Below, in pieces: positions 53,770 to 64,000 of a DNA stretch of 64,000 bases; position 1 is the stretch's first letter, and each line of letters opens with the position of its first letter. The notes beneath the pieces are model-generated. The model was not told where the DNA came from. It did no database searches and was given only the letters and a program-made list of their open reading frames with translations. Made by a program: the position numbers and the translations under genes. Source of the DNA: Anthostomella pinea (lineage: Eukaryota; Ascomycota; Sordariomycetes; Xylariales; Xylariaceae); assembly GCA_963556695.1 (NCBI GenBank), contig CAUWAG010000004.1:3782001-3846000 (forward strand), in the 5' to 3' direction.

Positions 53770-55306
53770 TGTGATGGTCGTGGAGGTCTTGAAGCGTGGA
53801 CTGTTGACTGTTGACGGTTGGCGATGGTGGACAGAGTGGGAGTGTCGTTTGCAGGTGACGAGTGAAGTAGGAGAGGAAATTTATTATCTACCCGCTCGGC
53901 TTCTAATCGGAAGCATGCGACGGGAAGGTACCCATGGTATCCATGGTATCCACAGGCAGGCCCATAATCTCATCTCGCTAAGCCAGACGAGGCAGCGAGG
54001 CCGTAGCTATCATGGCGCGATGCGCCATCGATAGCACTCAACGCGGTTGCCCGCTCTGCGTGTCTGGCGTCAATTGACAAGCGCTACTTCAGAATATCAG
54101 CGAATTGAGTCACCAAGACAATTGAGAGACGAGAATACTTCATCCTGCAACGAGGTATTTGCTTGACCACGGTGTCAGGCACGGGGTGTTTGCAACTCGA
54201 GCTGTGCCCCTATCTGATGGTTATCGTTGTGGTGCAGAATCTCCCACAATGGCTCGAGCGCCGAGGCGATAGATGAGTCAGCAGATGCGGTCGTAATCCC
54301 CACCGTGCCGCATCGTGAGCCGCATCATGCCATCATCAACCCTTCCCATGTCCACAGCACACAATTCCACAACATGAGTATTTTCAAGTGGGCTCGGCGT
54401 TTATTTATGATATGTTGGTGCCCAGCGTGCTCAAGGTTTCGCCAGAAGTTTACTTGACGTGGCTACGCGTCGCGCCCTCATCGGTCTAGCCCATCTCGTT
54501 GGTCATTGATCATGAGAAGAGAGCGCTGAGGCCCGCGAAAGCCTCACGCTAACTTCGACTCCAGAAGCACCCGTTTGCTTGGACACGTCAGCCCAAGCTC
54601 TCGTTGGTTCATCAGCCGACATCGCGTATGCAATTGTGCCCGGCAGCCGGGTCACATACCATACCCCTTCATGCGATGCTGAGGTTCGCGTCGGATGAAC
54701 CAAGTGTAGGTTCATCAAACCGAACTTGAGCATTGGTCTGAGAGGCAGGGGTTGCCCCGAAGTGGCCGGGTTATATTGAGACTTGTTCGATATCATAGCT
54801 CGTCCCAAGTGACACGCTTCACAACGGAAAGGCGTTGGAGGGCAACTATCGGTGGCGATGAGGATGTCGACCGCGTCAATGACTTAGATACCCCAGGATG
54901 GCCCTCAACTGGATCGTTGCGACCAGTATGAAAAGCTGACCGACGAAGGGAATACCGACCCATCCGGGTATCTGTGGCCCGGCTGGCTATCTGGTACTCG
55001 TTTGAATGGACGGGTGAAGCATCCATTCTCGGTCTGGAAGACATGTCCATCATGGCCTTGACGAAGAGAAATGTCGTTGACTGTAGCCCCTGTCCAAACT
55101 AGCCGATGCCAGTCACCACCCTCATTCGAAAACGTTGGCCCTCTACCTCGCCTTGTAGTTCAACTCAGCGCGTGGAAAGGCGGCATGCGGCTCACGCACG
55201 AGCGTTTCATGATGGATTGTTCATTTTCTCACCTACCATCTAAACTGCACTCCCCGTCGCTCAAACTTCATCACGCTCTCGATGACAACAACTCGCACTT
55301 CCCGTG
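53770..55306. other. 1.5-kb intergenic, no gene recognised
   Basis: Peroxiredoxin promoter side plus the 3' flank of the acetyltransferase. It contains a short direct duplication (ATGGTATCC twice near 53,935). No conserved frame. Confidence 0.5.
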
Positions 55307-56023
55307 CTACTTCCTCATTTCCTCCAACCTCTGCAGTTGGATCCCGTGCTCATCAAAATTCGCCGGGTTCAACCAGGCCTCCAGCGCCCGCTTGACTTCG
55401 GGCCACTCGTCATCGACCATGGCATACCAAGCGGTATCCCGATTCCGGCCCTTGACCACCATGTGCTTCCGGAAGATGCCCTCAAACGTGAACCCCAGCC
55501 GCAGCGCCGCCCTCCGGCTCGGCGCATTGAGCGCGTTGCACTTCCACTCGTACCGCCGGTACCCCAGATCCTCGAACGCATGCTTTGCCAGCAGGTACAT
55601 GGCCTCCGTCGCTGCGTGCGTCCGTTGAAGCTGCGGGGAGAACATGATGGTGCCCACCTCGATGCAGCGGTTATTCGTATCAATGCGCATAAGGCTTGCC
55701 GCACCCACGATATTGTCGCTGCCGTTCGCGCTCAAGGGCTGATCGCTCGGTATTATGGCCCAGAACACGGGATCCTTACTCACGGCCTTGGCCTCGACGT
55801 TGGCGCGGAAGTCTGCGATATCGTAGAACGGTCCGTCGCCCATGTAGTCCCAGAGATGCGCATTCTCGTGCCCCGAGAGGTGCGGGTAGAACGCTTCCAC
55901 ATGCTTGGGGGACAGGCCGACCATGGTGATGTACCGGCCCGTCAGCTTCGTGGCTGGCGATGGACGACGAGCCGTACTGCCGCCCACGATGGGGCCTAGA
56001 GGGTTGGAGGCGCCAGTAGCCAT
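55307..56023 (-). CDS. GNAT acetyltransferase, RimJ/RimL type
   Basis: Acetyl-CoA-dependent acetyltransferase of a small molecule or protein N-terminus; substrate unknown. Single exon, 238 residues. The N-terminal ~25 residues are disordered. The GNAT fold follows: ITMVGLSPKHVEAFYPHL, FWAIIPSD, IVGAASLMRIDTNNRCIEVG, then the acetyl-CoA-binding strand and loop GTIMFSPQLQRTHAATEAMY. RimJ/RimL-type hallmarks close it: RRYEWKCNALNAPSRRAALR, LGFTFEGIFRKHMVVKGRN and DTAWYAMVDDEWPEVK. The E-W-K-C-x-x-x-N-x-x-S-R-x-A-A motif is typical of the YjdJ/ribosomal-protein-Ser-acetyltransferase-like group. The first ATG at 56023 is used. Confidence 0.9.
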   Translation of the reverse strand: MATGASNPLGPIVGGSTARRPSPATKLTGRYITMVGLSPKHVEAFYPHLSGHENAHLWDYMGDGPFYDIADFRANVEAKAVSKDPVFWAIIPSDQPLSANGSDNIVGAASLMRIDTNNRCIEVGTIMFSPQLQRTHAATEAMYLLAKHAFEDLGYRRYEWKCNALNAPSRRAALRLGFTFEGIFRKHMVVKGRNRDTAWYAMVDDEWPEVKRALEAWLNPANFDEHGIQLQRLEEMRK

Positions 56024-57279
56024 TGCAGTGCGAGCGCAAGGCAATATGAGAAGAATCGCCAGGCCTTAGTCACTCGTAGATATCGGTGGCTGGTTTGAGA
56101 GCCATTCATTGGGAACCTCGATTGAGTCCATGGTGAGTCAACCCATAGCCTCGTAAGACTGCGCATTGTGGCCGCCAGCTGAGCTTACTTATATTATTAC
56201 TCGGCAGGCCTAAAATCGACTTTTGCCCCTAAACCATCGCTAGGCAAAAGCCGATGTTAGGCTCGCCGTCAAGTCTGCTGACTGTTGCGAGTTGCCGTAA
56301 CCCGGCTTGGCACCTGTAAGCGATATCTGACTGTGAACATCTACCTCCTCCCGGCACGCTATCCGAGATATGAGCTTCATGTTTGGTGAGTAGCAAACAT
56401 ACATCCACTCATACGAATGCAGCAGGCTATAGATAAGGTATGATCTGATTGCTGGTTGTCTGCTTCGCCTGGTACGCCCAAGACGCCCTACCTGGTTACG
56501 ACTAGCCGCGGCTCACAATCCAGCGCACATGCCTCGTCGCCTTCTGACAGTTCGGTAGTCAGTCAATTTCGAGGATATACACTTACATTCGTCAATTCGG
56601 GGCAGTATTGGCTCTGGTTGATTGCCTGGTAGGATCAAGATTACCATCATGGTGCGATGTGATTGATTCCTGAAGCAACAAGTCCTAGGTAGATGACAAA
56701 GCCAGCGGGAAGCAGCTGGCATAGGACGGGAACTTGGAAGCCCCTTTCCCCTATCCAGATCTTGGTATCCGTCCTGGCCTACATCGAATGATGGCCATAT
56801 GGTCAATGCATGACAGCCACCCGTCGCCGACCCAAGTTGATGGGGTATGTGATTCCATTTCAATTGGTCTTCGGGCAACCCAAAAGACCAGCAAGTTTCG
56901 TAGGAACTCGGAAGTCCCAATTGCCATCTTTTCGCACGCCTGGAGAAGTCTGAATGCGTTCGGTTACGTCCTTCCTGTGACGTCAGAATGCTACAATCGT
57001 GTGTACCTCCCGGAGCTTCCAATCCCTCTCGACATGAGTATCTACCTACCTAGGTACGGGCTTATTTCACATGCGTGACGTAGTTTATCGTCAGATTTGG
57101 GGTCCCTCCTGGGCGACAGCAGAAACACACTGCAGGTGAACACAGCGCAGACTGCTGTCGTCTTTCCCAACCCAGTTCAAACACCACCAGTCCTCGATTC
57201 GCAGCCTCGCACAGAACACATCATTCCTATCACACTTCCTAAAAGAACGCACTACCTACCAGATCACAGTTCAGTCAAG
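56024..57279. other. 1.26-kb intergenic, no gene recognised
   Basis: Divergent spacer between the acetyltransferase and the small disordered protein gene. Nothing conserved seen. Confidence 0.5.
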
Positions 57280-57709
57280 ATGTCGAGTTCCAACGGGAAA
57301 GGTCAGGCCGGCAGCACTGCGGCCAAGGCCTTCGATGAGGGCGCAGCGGATGCCATGCCCAACGTAGACTTCTCCGATGATAGCATCTCCGAGGCAGGCA
57401 GCAATGCTACTGTGAGTTGTACAGCCCGACACGAACGAACGAACATGCTTACTCCTAGGTGGTAGACTGATGGCGGAAGCTCTGCGAAGACCACTCAACC
57501 GGCGTCTCTTGATGGCGAGCCTATCGACGAGCGAGACACGGTAATCCGGTGCTGTACCCGGATTGTGATTTAGATATCGCTGACTCCTGATCCAGGATAC
57601 AGGCGGCACGGCTGGAAAGGGCCAGGAGGCTCTGGGTGGAACGCCAGGCGAGACTGTGGATGAGGCCAAAACCCAGGACACTGCGGGTGTGGGCGCTATG
57701 GTTCTATAG
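57280..57709 (+). CDS. small hydrophilic, probably disordered protein
   Basis: Three exons (57280-57411, 57466-57540, 57596-57709) with 54-55 bp GT-AG introns give 106 residues. The joins stay in phase and all introns fit the short-intron pattern of the window; the second has a CTGAC branch point. The protein starts MSSSNGKGQAGSTAAKAFDE, is rich in Gly, Ala, Asp, Thr and Ser, has no cysteine in the spliced form and no hydrophobic core, and ends DTAGVGAMVL. The segment GGTAGKGQEALGGTPGETVD recalls hydrophilin/LEA-like composition but I recognise no family. No signal peptide. The function is unknown. Confidence 0.6.
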
Positions 57710-58381
57710 GCGGGGAATTGCGCGTGATGTCACTGTGGCGACTGCAGCATTGGAAATGCTGGCTTGCAAAATCGGTAGTTCGAAGCAAGGCTGTGATGAT
57801 CTGTATACTCTGCTCTCGGTCGTCGGGGGCGATGGTAGGTTCGGTTCAATGCAGTCATAGAGATAACTTATGGGGAAGCCATACGATCTTCGCCGCTTTG
57901 GAGAAGCGAGATTTCACACTTTAAAGTTTCGAAGCATTATTCTACATCATGAACTCACACTCCTCCTGGAGCCAATAAACCACGCTCGATAGAGGCACCC
58001 GTTCGACGGGGTCGTCTACCTGCTCCTGGGAAACGTGCAGACGTGGGAGTTGGAGGTGATGCCCGGGGTGTGCGAGGCATGTGGAGCGTAGGGGTGGTTG
58101 GAGCTCGGCGTTGGGGAGGCTGAGGGCTTGGTTCGGTCGTGACAGCGGTGGTGGGCTAGGCTCGAGCTATGAGATAGGGTTGGAGGAACTTGATATGGGA
58201 GATCCGGCGTGTTGTGAGGCGTCCTATATCCAGCTAATGGCTATCTGGTCGGAGATGTGTCCCACTGTTGAGGCATGCGCTCCTTTGTTCCTCAGGGTAC
58301 ACAATCCAGAGACATGGGTGAACCTCAGGGGTTTGTGGGACTTTGAGTCGTATCCCCCACCGAATTCAGTAGAGGTTTTTT
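57710..58381. other. intergenic, no gene recognised
   Basis: A 672-bp convergent spacer. A Gly/Trp-rich open frame at 58.1-58.4 kb lacks any domain and is not called. Confidence 0.5.
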
Positions 58382-60204
58382 CTATGTAGTGACAAGCTTG
58401 GCACGCATTCTCTTTAGTCGTTCCCTGGACGCCAGTGAAAGGGCAGCACTCCCCTCATTTGTCGATTTTATACTGAGACTGTCGCTCTGAACAGCCGGTA
58501 CTCTTGTAGCAGGTGTTCTTAGGATCCTCACTAGCTCCATGTATGGCAAACTAGTATTGGCACCAATCTTTGCTGAACACTCGAAGTATAGGCATCTCAG
58601 CCTCCTTGCAAGAGCATGGCCCTCCGTTTCAGATACGGATCGAGATCCCGACAGGTCAGATTTTGTGGCGACAATGACTATTGGCATTGCGCCAGCCTCT
58701 GACCATCCTTTTCTGCTGGCGACAAGGTCGTGAAAGCGGCTGACTTTTCGAAAGGAGTCATAGTTTGTCGTGGAGTACAGGATGATGAAGCCTTCAGCAT
58801 CATCGATTGCATCCTCGACTACGGACCCGTACTCGCTCATCCCAGGCGTATCAGTGATGTCAACTCGATAGGGTAACCTGTCAATCAGTATCGATGCCGA
58901 ACGTGTGTCCGCTATAGTGACTTGTGTCTTATTTTCAAAGACATCGTTGCAAAACTAGAAGGCCGTTAGGTCATGATGCAAAGGATTTCTGCGCACGTAC
59001 TTTTGTCATGAGTGAGAACTTTCCGACTTGGTTATCTCCGAGGACAGCAAATTTTTTTGCACATGGGACCAGAACACATATAGGGTGCCGTTGGGACCTT
59101 GCTGGGATGGTACCAGGACTGGTTCATAATCTCATGCCAGGCTATGGGCAAGCCGACGACGGATATGCTGGAGACTTGGCTCAGACTCAGGCTAGAGAGC
59201 ATGCTCCAGAATCCACTCAACCCTTGGCTTGTGGTGAGTGAGATATCGGATCCGTTGCCTCTAATTCGTGTGTATACCCAAGACCGCGCCAGTATTGTTT
59301 CGAATGGCTTGGTGTATTTTGAGTTGTCGTTGGCAGAATCTCCTTCAGCTATGTTCCCCGTCCATGACATGGGGCGCGAAGGGGCAACTTCACTAGGAAA
59401 TGGCCACGAAGTACTGAATTGTAGAGACGTTTCTTCCACCTCCATGATGCTGTCATTCAGGCGCGCTTGGGTCGTTGATGCCGCATCCTTGCTTTCTTTG
59501 ACCACTTCTCGGATGGTGGATTGGGAGCCCACGGTAGCGTTCGAGGGTCCCGCAACCGCAGACCTGCGCACCGAATGCGCAGTGCTACGCACAATGGACC
59601 CAAGCCGATCAAGCCGGTTTCGAAGCTCTTTATTCTCTTCCATTATCCCTTGCATCATAGTGTGAAGCGATTCTCTCGATCTCTGAGCTTCAGTATCGGA
59701 TTCGCTGTGAACGAAGAAACAGCCAGACGTTAGAAAGAATATCCACAGATCACCAAGCTGGATACGTACCATTGAAGGATGTTCAAAAATAAGCTGATGG
59801 AGGGAGGCCTTGTTCTCTTGTAGCCTTGCTTTCAGTCTTGATATGTTGTGGTCCTGCCCAGCAAAGCGCCACCTCTGCCATCGCGACGACTGCACCCTTT
59901 CAGGCCAAGTATCGACGAGTCTCTCCAGGTCTGAGAAAGTGACCACTGACTGAGTGAGACAGATGACAAGGTGGTCTAGTTGAACCATCGCTCGTCGTTT
60001 TACCGGGTACTTCAAGAAGGAGTCGATGAGCTCTGACACGGAAGTGAGTGCGAGCCGCATTTCCGCAACACTGAGGAGAAGAGAATAGGCCGGCTGGGGG
60101 GCATCTCCTTGCAGATTGATACAAAGCTTTATAATCTGGTAGAGTTTTCCGGACAGCGTAAGTGGACCAGCAACAGAAGCTGCAATGCTCAATGGGTCCG
60201 CCAT
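58382..60204 (-). CDS. STAND-type fungal N-terminal domain fused to an atypical Ras-like GTPase
   Basis: The N-terminus MADPLSIAASVAGPLTLSGK and following helices match the fungal N-terminal domain common on STAND/NACHT proteins. Then come a coiled segment (QGIMEENKELRNRLDRLGSI), a Ser-rich linker, and a conserved bridge (SRVY-like SWVYTRIRG, GFWSMLSSLSLSQVSSIS). A Ras-like domain closes it: G1 VLGDNQVGKFS, where the P-loop Ser/Thr is Phe; G3 DTPGMSEY, where Gln61 is Met; G4 VATKSDL; G5 ECSAKIG. There is no CaaX box; the tail is basic. Exon limits: a candidate 87-bp in-frame intron near 59,682-59,768 (GTACGT...CTCAG) and a clear one at 58,957-59,001 approximately, joining LMTK to FCNDVF. The bridge and G1 are one base out of frame at an A7 run near 59,055. 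I recall this N-domain/Ras pairing as a poorly characterised fungal family. Confidence 0.72.
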
Positions 60205-61404
60205 GGCGCGAATGAATTGAAGACATCCGCTGCATCTGCTCTGACGGATGATCTGGGTAAGCGAGAAAAGAGTACGAATTGCGATTTGGGGCAAGCGGAT
60301 TGACAGTGGTTCATTGCCCGGTGCATAGCCCGATTTTGTATGCTTTGTGGCGTTTGACCGAACCTATGAGATGTCATTTGGACCACCTGACCACGGAGGG
60401 CAGACCGCCTAGGCTGACAACCTGTGACATGCTGTTATGATGCGTCCCAGAAAGACTGTCGGAGGTAATACTCGACTGCAGTCTTAGGCATTCTGGCCAT
60501 GGAGTAGACTCTAGAAACATGCCTCTAACCGAGCGCTGATGGTTCATGGTCTTTCTCTATACAGTAGCTACAACGCTCCGCCCAAACGCATGGTAACATC
60601 TATTATTTGTCCATGATCATTCCTCAATGTCGGTGACGCAGCTATTCCAGTACCAGCCGGACATTCAGCTGACATTACATGTAGCTCCCCACAGCATTGT
60701 GGTCTGCAATCAGAATGAGAGAAGAGCCCCTGAAGCTTGGCCAAGGAACAAAGATTGTCATGAACCGTACCAGTTGATGTACGCAGAAAGAGCCTACCTA
60801 AGGCAAGTATATAATTTACTGCTTAACTAAATGGTTCTCGGTCTCTCCTGATTTCCTACATCACTTACAAACACATGGCCACCTCTATCACAACCCCGCG
60901 GACGTCCCGTCACAGGTGGGATTCGACTAGTAGGTATATAATGCAGGTTCTTTAATGATACATCCATCGCTGGTCAACATTGGAGTAACTGGCTCGAACA
61001 CGAGAGATAGGTGAACCGTGATACCTACGGTACCTTAGGTAGACTCAAGAGAGGAGTGAAAACGGTAGTTGCAGTAACAGTCTCTTACAATACCTTACAG
61101 TGGTCAGGTACGCTAGCGCCAAAGTCTTTTAGGCCTCTCTCGCCAATGTTAGCGTCGGGTAGGCCGCTTGGACCGTGCACGCAGGGACGTGGCCGTTGCT
61201 GGGCGAACGGCGCCAGCGCGAGGGCGCTAACCACCTCCCAAAGAAATTGGTTTGAAGGTTGCTTTTTATGACGAACTTCACCCAGCTGCTGGTTCGCTGC
61301 CTTCATTGCTGCAACACCTCCAAGACAATCAGTCGAGCCTACACTGGGCTCTAACGTGCTTGCCCTTCCAACTGTTACGCTTTCATCACGACGCGCCTCT
61401 GGCC
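60205..61404. other. 1.2-kb divergent intergenic region
   Basis: Lies between the start codons of the Ras-like fusion gene and the coiled-coil gene. No coding pattern seen. The frame upstream of 61405 is open to 61,252 but has no ATG. Confidence 0.5.
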
Positions 61405-63579
61405 ATGATGTCTTCGCCACTATCACCCTCCAACAGCGCCGCATTGAATGTCGCAACTCCTCCTACAACCCGACGCCTCGAAAACACTGAGGTCCAATCC
61501 TACTTTCCCACTCCCCAATTGAACGACAACCCCCATGACGAGATCATGGAGGACACGCCCAATAGCTCCCCGTTCGTTCCCCAGACCACTGTGGAGGGAG
61601 ACACCAATACCCAGAACCAAGAGAATGCTTCACCTTCCAAGTCACGCCACCAGCGCATACTATCTGGAAATGCGCCCTCGCCTCTGAAGATCCTCAGCGC
61701 AAGGAGCGAGACTGATGACTCTGACACACGGTCACCCGAGAAATCAACATCGCCTCCCAAGAGCCCCAGAAAGCTGTTCCCCGACAAGCGATTCCCAGTC
61801 AAGATTCACACTGCCCCGTCACCCGAAAAGACCGCCGCACCTGGAATGCCGGTCGCGCAAGACCACGAGATTACCCTTGAAGACGCCATGCGCCAGAACG
61901 AGGGACTGGCGAAAGCGATTGAGATATTCGAGGACGAGGACACCATGACGGACAACGCAGACGAGGTTGGCAATGTCTCATCCATGCCTGTGGACGAGGG
62001 ACACATGGAAGATGAAGCTGCTGGTCCTGACGACACCATGGTCAGCACTTTCAGCGACTTCTCTGCTATACCCAACATGACCATGTTCGCACAAATTGGA
62101 CACACTCCCACCCGATTTGCGAATGGCGGTATGGCTCCAAACTCCGTCCGTGGTCGACCTGAGCGCTCGCCCCAGAGAACCCCCAGACCGCCCGTGATGC
62201 ACGAATCTGGCAACACGACCAATCTCCTGATGGACTTCACCGAGCAGATCCAGAACTTCTCGTCATCCCACACCTCCCAAATGTCGCCAAGCCGAAGAGG
62301 ACGATTCTCCCCCGACAAGCGATACGGCAACACTATTGCCTCTACCCCGCAGCGAGGGCAGTCCAACCTTCTCGACTTTGATATCCCCCCTCTCCCCACA
62401 CCCAGCAGCATTCCCACAGTCACGCCTCGTGAGCTGGAATCTCTCAAGTCGGCCTTTCTGTCTGAGATCAGCAGCCTCAAGGCCTCCCTCAGCGGCAAGG
62501 AAGCCGAGGTCACCTCCCTCAAGGCAGCTGTCGGAGATGCTGAGAAGCGTGTTGGTGAAAGCTTGGAGATGCTCCGCGAGGTTAGAGGCCACAAGGATGC
62601 TCTGGCAGAGGAGAAGGAAAACTGGGAGCGAAGAGGCGTTGAGATGGAGAACGTCTTGCGCAAACTCAGACAAGAGATTGTTCTCAGCCACCGAGAACGT
62701 GAAGAGCTCGAGTCTAAGCTTGATGAGAGCGAGAAGCGTCGCGAGGCTGCTGAGATCATGGCCCAAGAAGCTGAGAGCAAGATGGCTGGCATGCGTGCTG
62801 GTAAGGCCACTGCAGATGCCGACAACAGCAACAAGTCACCCCAGAAGGCCAAGAACCCTGGATCCCGGGAAGTCGAGATTGCTGTCGAACGTGTCGCCCG
62901 CGAGCTTCATGCACTATACAAGAGCAAGCATGAGACCAAGGTCACCGCACTGAAGAAGAGCTACGAGGCCCGCTGGGAGAAGAGAGTCCGAGAGCTTGAG
63001 GACAAGCTGGAGCATTTGCTCGACGAAAACGAGAAGCTTCGACTGGGTCGTGACGCCACCATGACCAGAGTCGACCCCAACCAGTCTGTCATCGATGAGG
63101 AGCGCAAGGAACAGGCCGTCAAGGACTCCACCCAGATCAGGGAGCTGAATGCCGAGATGAAGAAGCTAGAGGCTGTTGTGAAGAGCGTCAAGATTGACAA
63201 CAACGAGCTACGCCATCTCCTTGAACGCGAGCGAGTAGAGAAGGGAGAGCTAGTCCAGCTGGCGGAAGAGATGATGTCCATGCAGCAGAGCTTCATCCAG
63301 ACTGAGAAGCGTCCGCTCCCTCCTACTCCAGTCCGAAAGGCTCCGGCAGCTCCGGAAACGGTCCGAAGCAGCGTCGGACGCGCCTCAGGTCTGCGAGCAC
63401 CTGGCTCTGTCAAGAAGCCCAAGGACAGCATCAGCAGAATCGGCGGCATTGGACACGAACGTGCCAAGCACGGTGGATCTCAAGGTGGTCTCCCTCGCCC
63501 TGGTAGTGGCACGGGCTCGCGGAGTGGCATTCTGAGTTCGATCGAGAGGATGGGCAGCTATCGCGGACGCGCCGAGTAA
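61405..63579 (+). CDS. coiled-coil protein, fungal TACC-like (Alp7/Mia1-type) candidate
   Basis: Single exon, 724 residues from the double ATG at 61405/61408. Residues 1-350 are disordered and Ser/Pro-rich with many S/T-P sites (SPSKSRHQR, SPEKSTSPPKSPRK, SPQRTPRPP), suggesting cyclin-dependent kinase phosphorylation. From about residue 350 a long coiled coil runs (LESLKSAFLSEISSLKASL and on). It contains VARELHALYKSKHETKVTAL, then KKSYEARWEKRVRELEDKLE, which I recognise as the core of the fungal TACC family that links microtubule plus-end proteins to the spindle. The tail is Gly/Arg/Ser-rich and basic. The role at spindle poles or microtubules is inferred from the family; the disordered N-terminal half would be regulatory. 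Confidence 0.78.
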   Translation: MMSSPLSPSNSAALNVATPPTTRRLENTEVQSYFPTPQLNDNPHDEIMEDTPNSSPFVPQTTVEGDTNTQNQENASPSKSRHQRILSGNAPSPLKILSARSETDDSDTRSPEKSTSPPKSPRKLFPDKRFPVKIHTAPSPEKTAAPGMPVAQDHEITLEDAMRQNEGLAKAIEIFEDEDTMTDNADEVGNVSSMPVDEGHMEDEAAGPDDTMVSTFSDFSAIPNMTMFAQIGHTPTRFANGGMAPNSVRGRPERSPQRTPRPPVMHESGNTTNLLMDFTEQIQNFSSSHTSQMSPSRRGRFSPDKRYGNTIASTPQRGQSNLLDFDIPPLPTPSSIPTVTPRELESLKSAFLSEISSLKASLSGKEAEVTSLKAAVGDAEKRVGESLEMLREVRGHKDALAEEKENWERRGVEMENVLRKLRQEIVLSHREREELESKLDESEKRREAAEIMAQEAESKMAGMRAGKATADADNSNKSPQKAKNPGSREVEIAVERVARELHALYKSKHETKVTALKKSYEARWEKRVRELEDKLEHLLDENEKLRLGRDATMTRVDPNQSVIDEERKEQAVKDSTQIRELNAEMKKLEAVVKSVKIDNNELRHLLERERVEKGELVQLAEEMMSMQQSFIQTEKRPLPPTPVRKAPAAPETVRSSVGRASGLRAPGSVKKPKDSISRIGGIGHERAKHGGSQGGLPRPGSGTGSRSGILSSIERMGSYRGRAE

Positions 63580-64000
63580 GGTGCTTTCCTCGCTGGGCTT
63601 GAAGCTGGGCGCTGTTGATCGGTGTTCAGCGATTGATGCTTGATGATTTATGGCTCGTACCAACCGTATGATGCATGTTGGCGAGGCGTTACGAATTCTG
63701 GTGCATGCATATCACGAGCGAGCATGATGGTGTTGTCTTGTACATAATACTCTTGTTATAGCTGCACGTTGTTGGAGTTATGGGGTCTGGATTGAGAGAC
63801 GCTTCCGAATTCACGAATGTTAATGAACCTGTACTAAAATCTTGTGCTGTTGGATTCAGTGTTGTGAATGTCTTCGTGCTAACCAGCTTTTAGACACTTG
63901 TTGGGATGGTATGGATTAGACCATGCTGAACAGGCCATGACTTTGCCCTTTATCTGATGTTGCATCATGTCACATAATGATCAGTGTGGTACATGCCTTC
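63580..64000. other. 3' flank, no gene recognised
   Basis: Downstream sequence of the coiled-coil gene to the window end. Nothing recognised. Confidence 0.5.

Noticed and set aside
58081..58389. 102-codon Gly/Trp-rich plus-strand frame
   Set aside because: No ATG-led conserved sequence, no domain, and it lies in the convergent spacer before the Ras-like gene.
59050..59065. Programmed -1 ribosomal frameshift at the A7 run
   Set aside because: The GTPase frame is +1, not -1, relative to the linker frame, so the usual slippery-heptamer mechanism would go the wrong way; an indel is simpler.
59700..59770. 65-bp intron ending at the first TTCACAG in the Ras-like fusion gene
   Set aside because: The splice motifs look good but the join shifts the frame into an immediate stop; an 87-bp version ending at CTCAG, or no intron, keeps the protein open.
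61806..62852. 348-codon minus-strand frame rich in serine and leucine
   Set aside because: Antisense shadow of the coiled-coil gene; no domain and no supporting splice or start context.
1..64000. CRISPR arrays, tRNA and rRNA genes
   Set aside because: No spaced direct-repeat arrays and no rRNA-like sequence were noticed. tRNA genes could not be excluded by eye and a tRNA scan would be needed.

Overview
This window reads as filamentous ascomycete (Pezizomycotina) nuclear DNA. Most genes carry several 49-95 bp GT-AG introns, and the core genes are fungal (RFT1, DBP3, ISU1, UBP14, MAD2, GUF1). There is a fungal-type STAND N-terminal domain, a solo LTR with target-site duplication, and an AT-rich TIR element that looks altered by repeat-induced point mutation (RIP). 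A dothideomycete is my best guess, but that is an inference from family recollection only.

Layout. (1) 0-15 kb is mostly accessory: a carotenoid oxygenase (1.9-3.7 kb), two remnants of a fungal RRM-like family (4.2 and 5.9 kb), a broken medium-chain reductase (6.5-7.8 kb), an MFS sugar transporter (8.3-10.2 kb) and a secreted GMC oxidoreductase (12.9-15.0 kb). (2) 15.6-28.2 kb is a dense housekeeping block: RFT1 and DBP3 converge, ISU1 and UBP14 diverge, UBP14 and MAD2 converge, MAD2 and GUF1 diverge over 274 bp. (3) 29.0 kb holds a small cysteine-free secreted protein. (4) 30.9-38.6 kb is a probable sugar-acid catabolic cluster: a DgoD-like galactonate dehydratase, a zinc polyol dehydrogenase, a KduD-like short-chain dehydrogenase, a ruined dihydroxyacetone kinase and a DHDPS-family 2-keto-3-deoxy-acid aldolase. 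Together they could take a C6 polyol or aldonate to pyruvate plus a triose. (5) 40-53 kb is a gene graveyard: a GNAT gene split by a TIR element, an RRM-like gene with an apparent internal deletion, an FMN-dependent 2-hydroxyacid dehydrogenase remnant, a solo LTR, long empty stretches and a TPR-SET gene with a frame break. (6) 53-64 kb is genic again: a 2-Cys peroxiredoxin, a RimJ/RimL-type acetyltransferase, a small disordered protein, a STAND-type N-domain fused to an unusual Ras-like GTPase, and a TACC-like coiled-coil protein.

The most interesting items are the sugar-acid cluster with its dead kinase, the N-domain/Ras-like fusion with a substituted P-loop, and the concentration of transposon-associated gene decay at 40-45 kb. 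Exon boundaries were set by hand from splice motifs, reading-frame continuity and family conservation. Functional names rest on recognised motifs, not on database searches.
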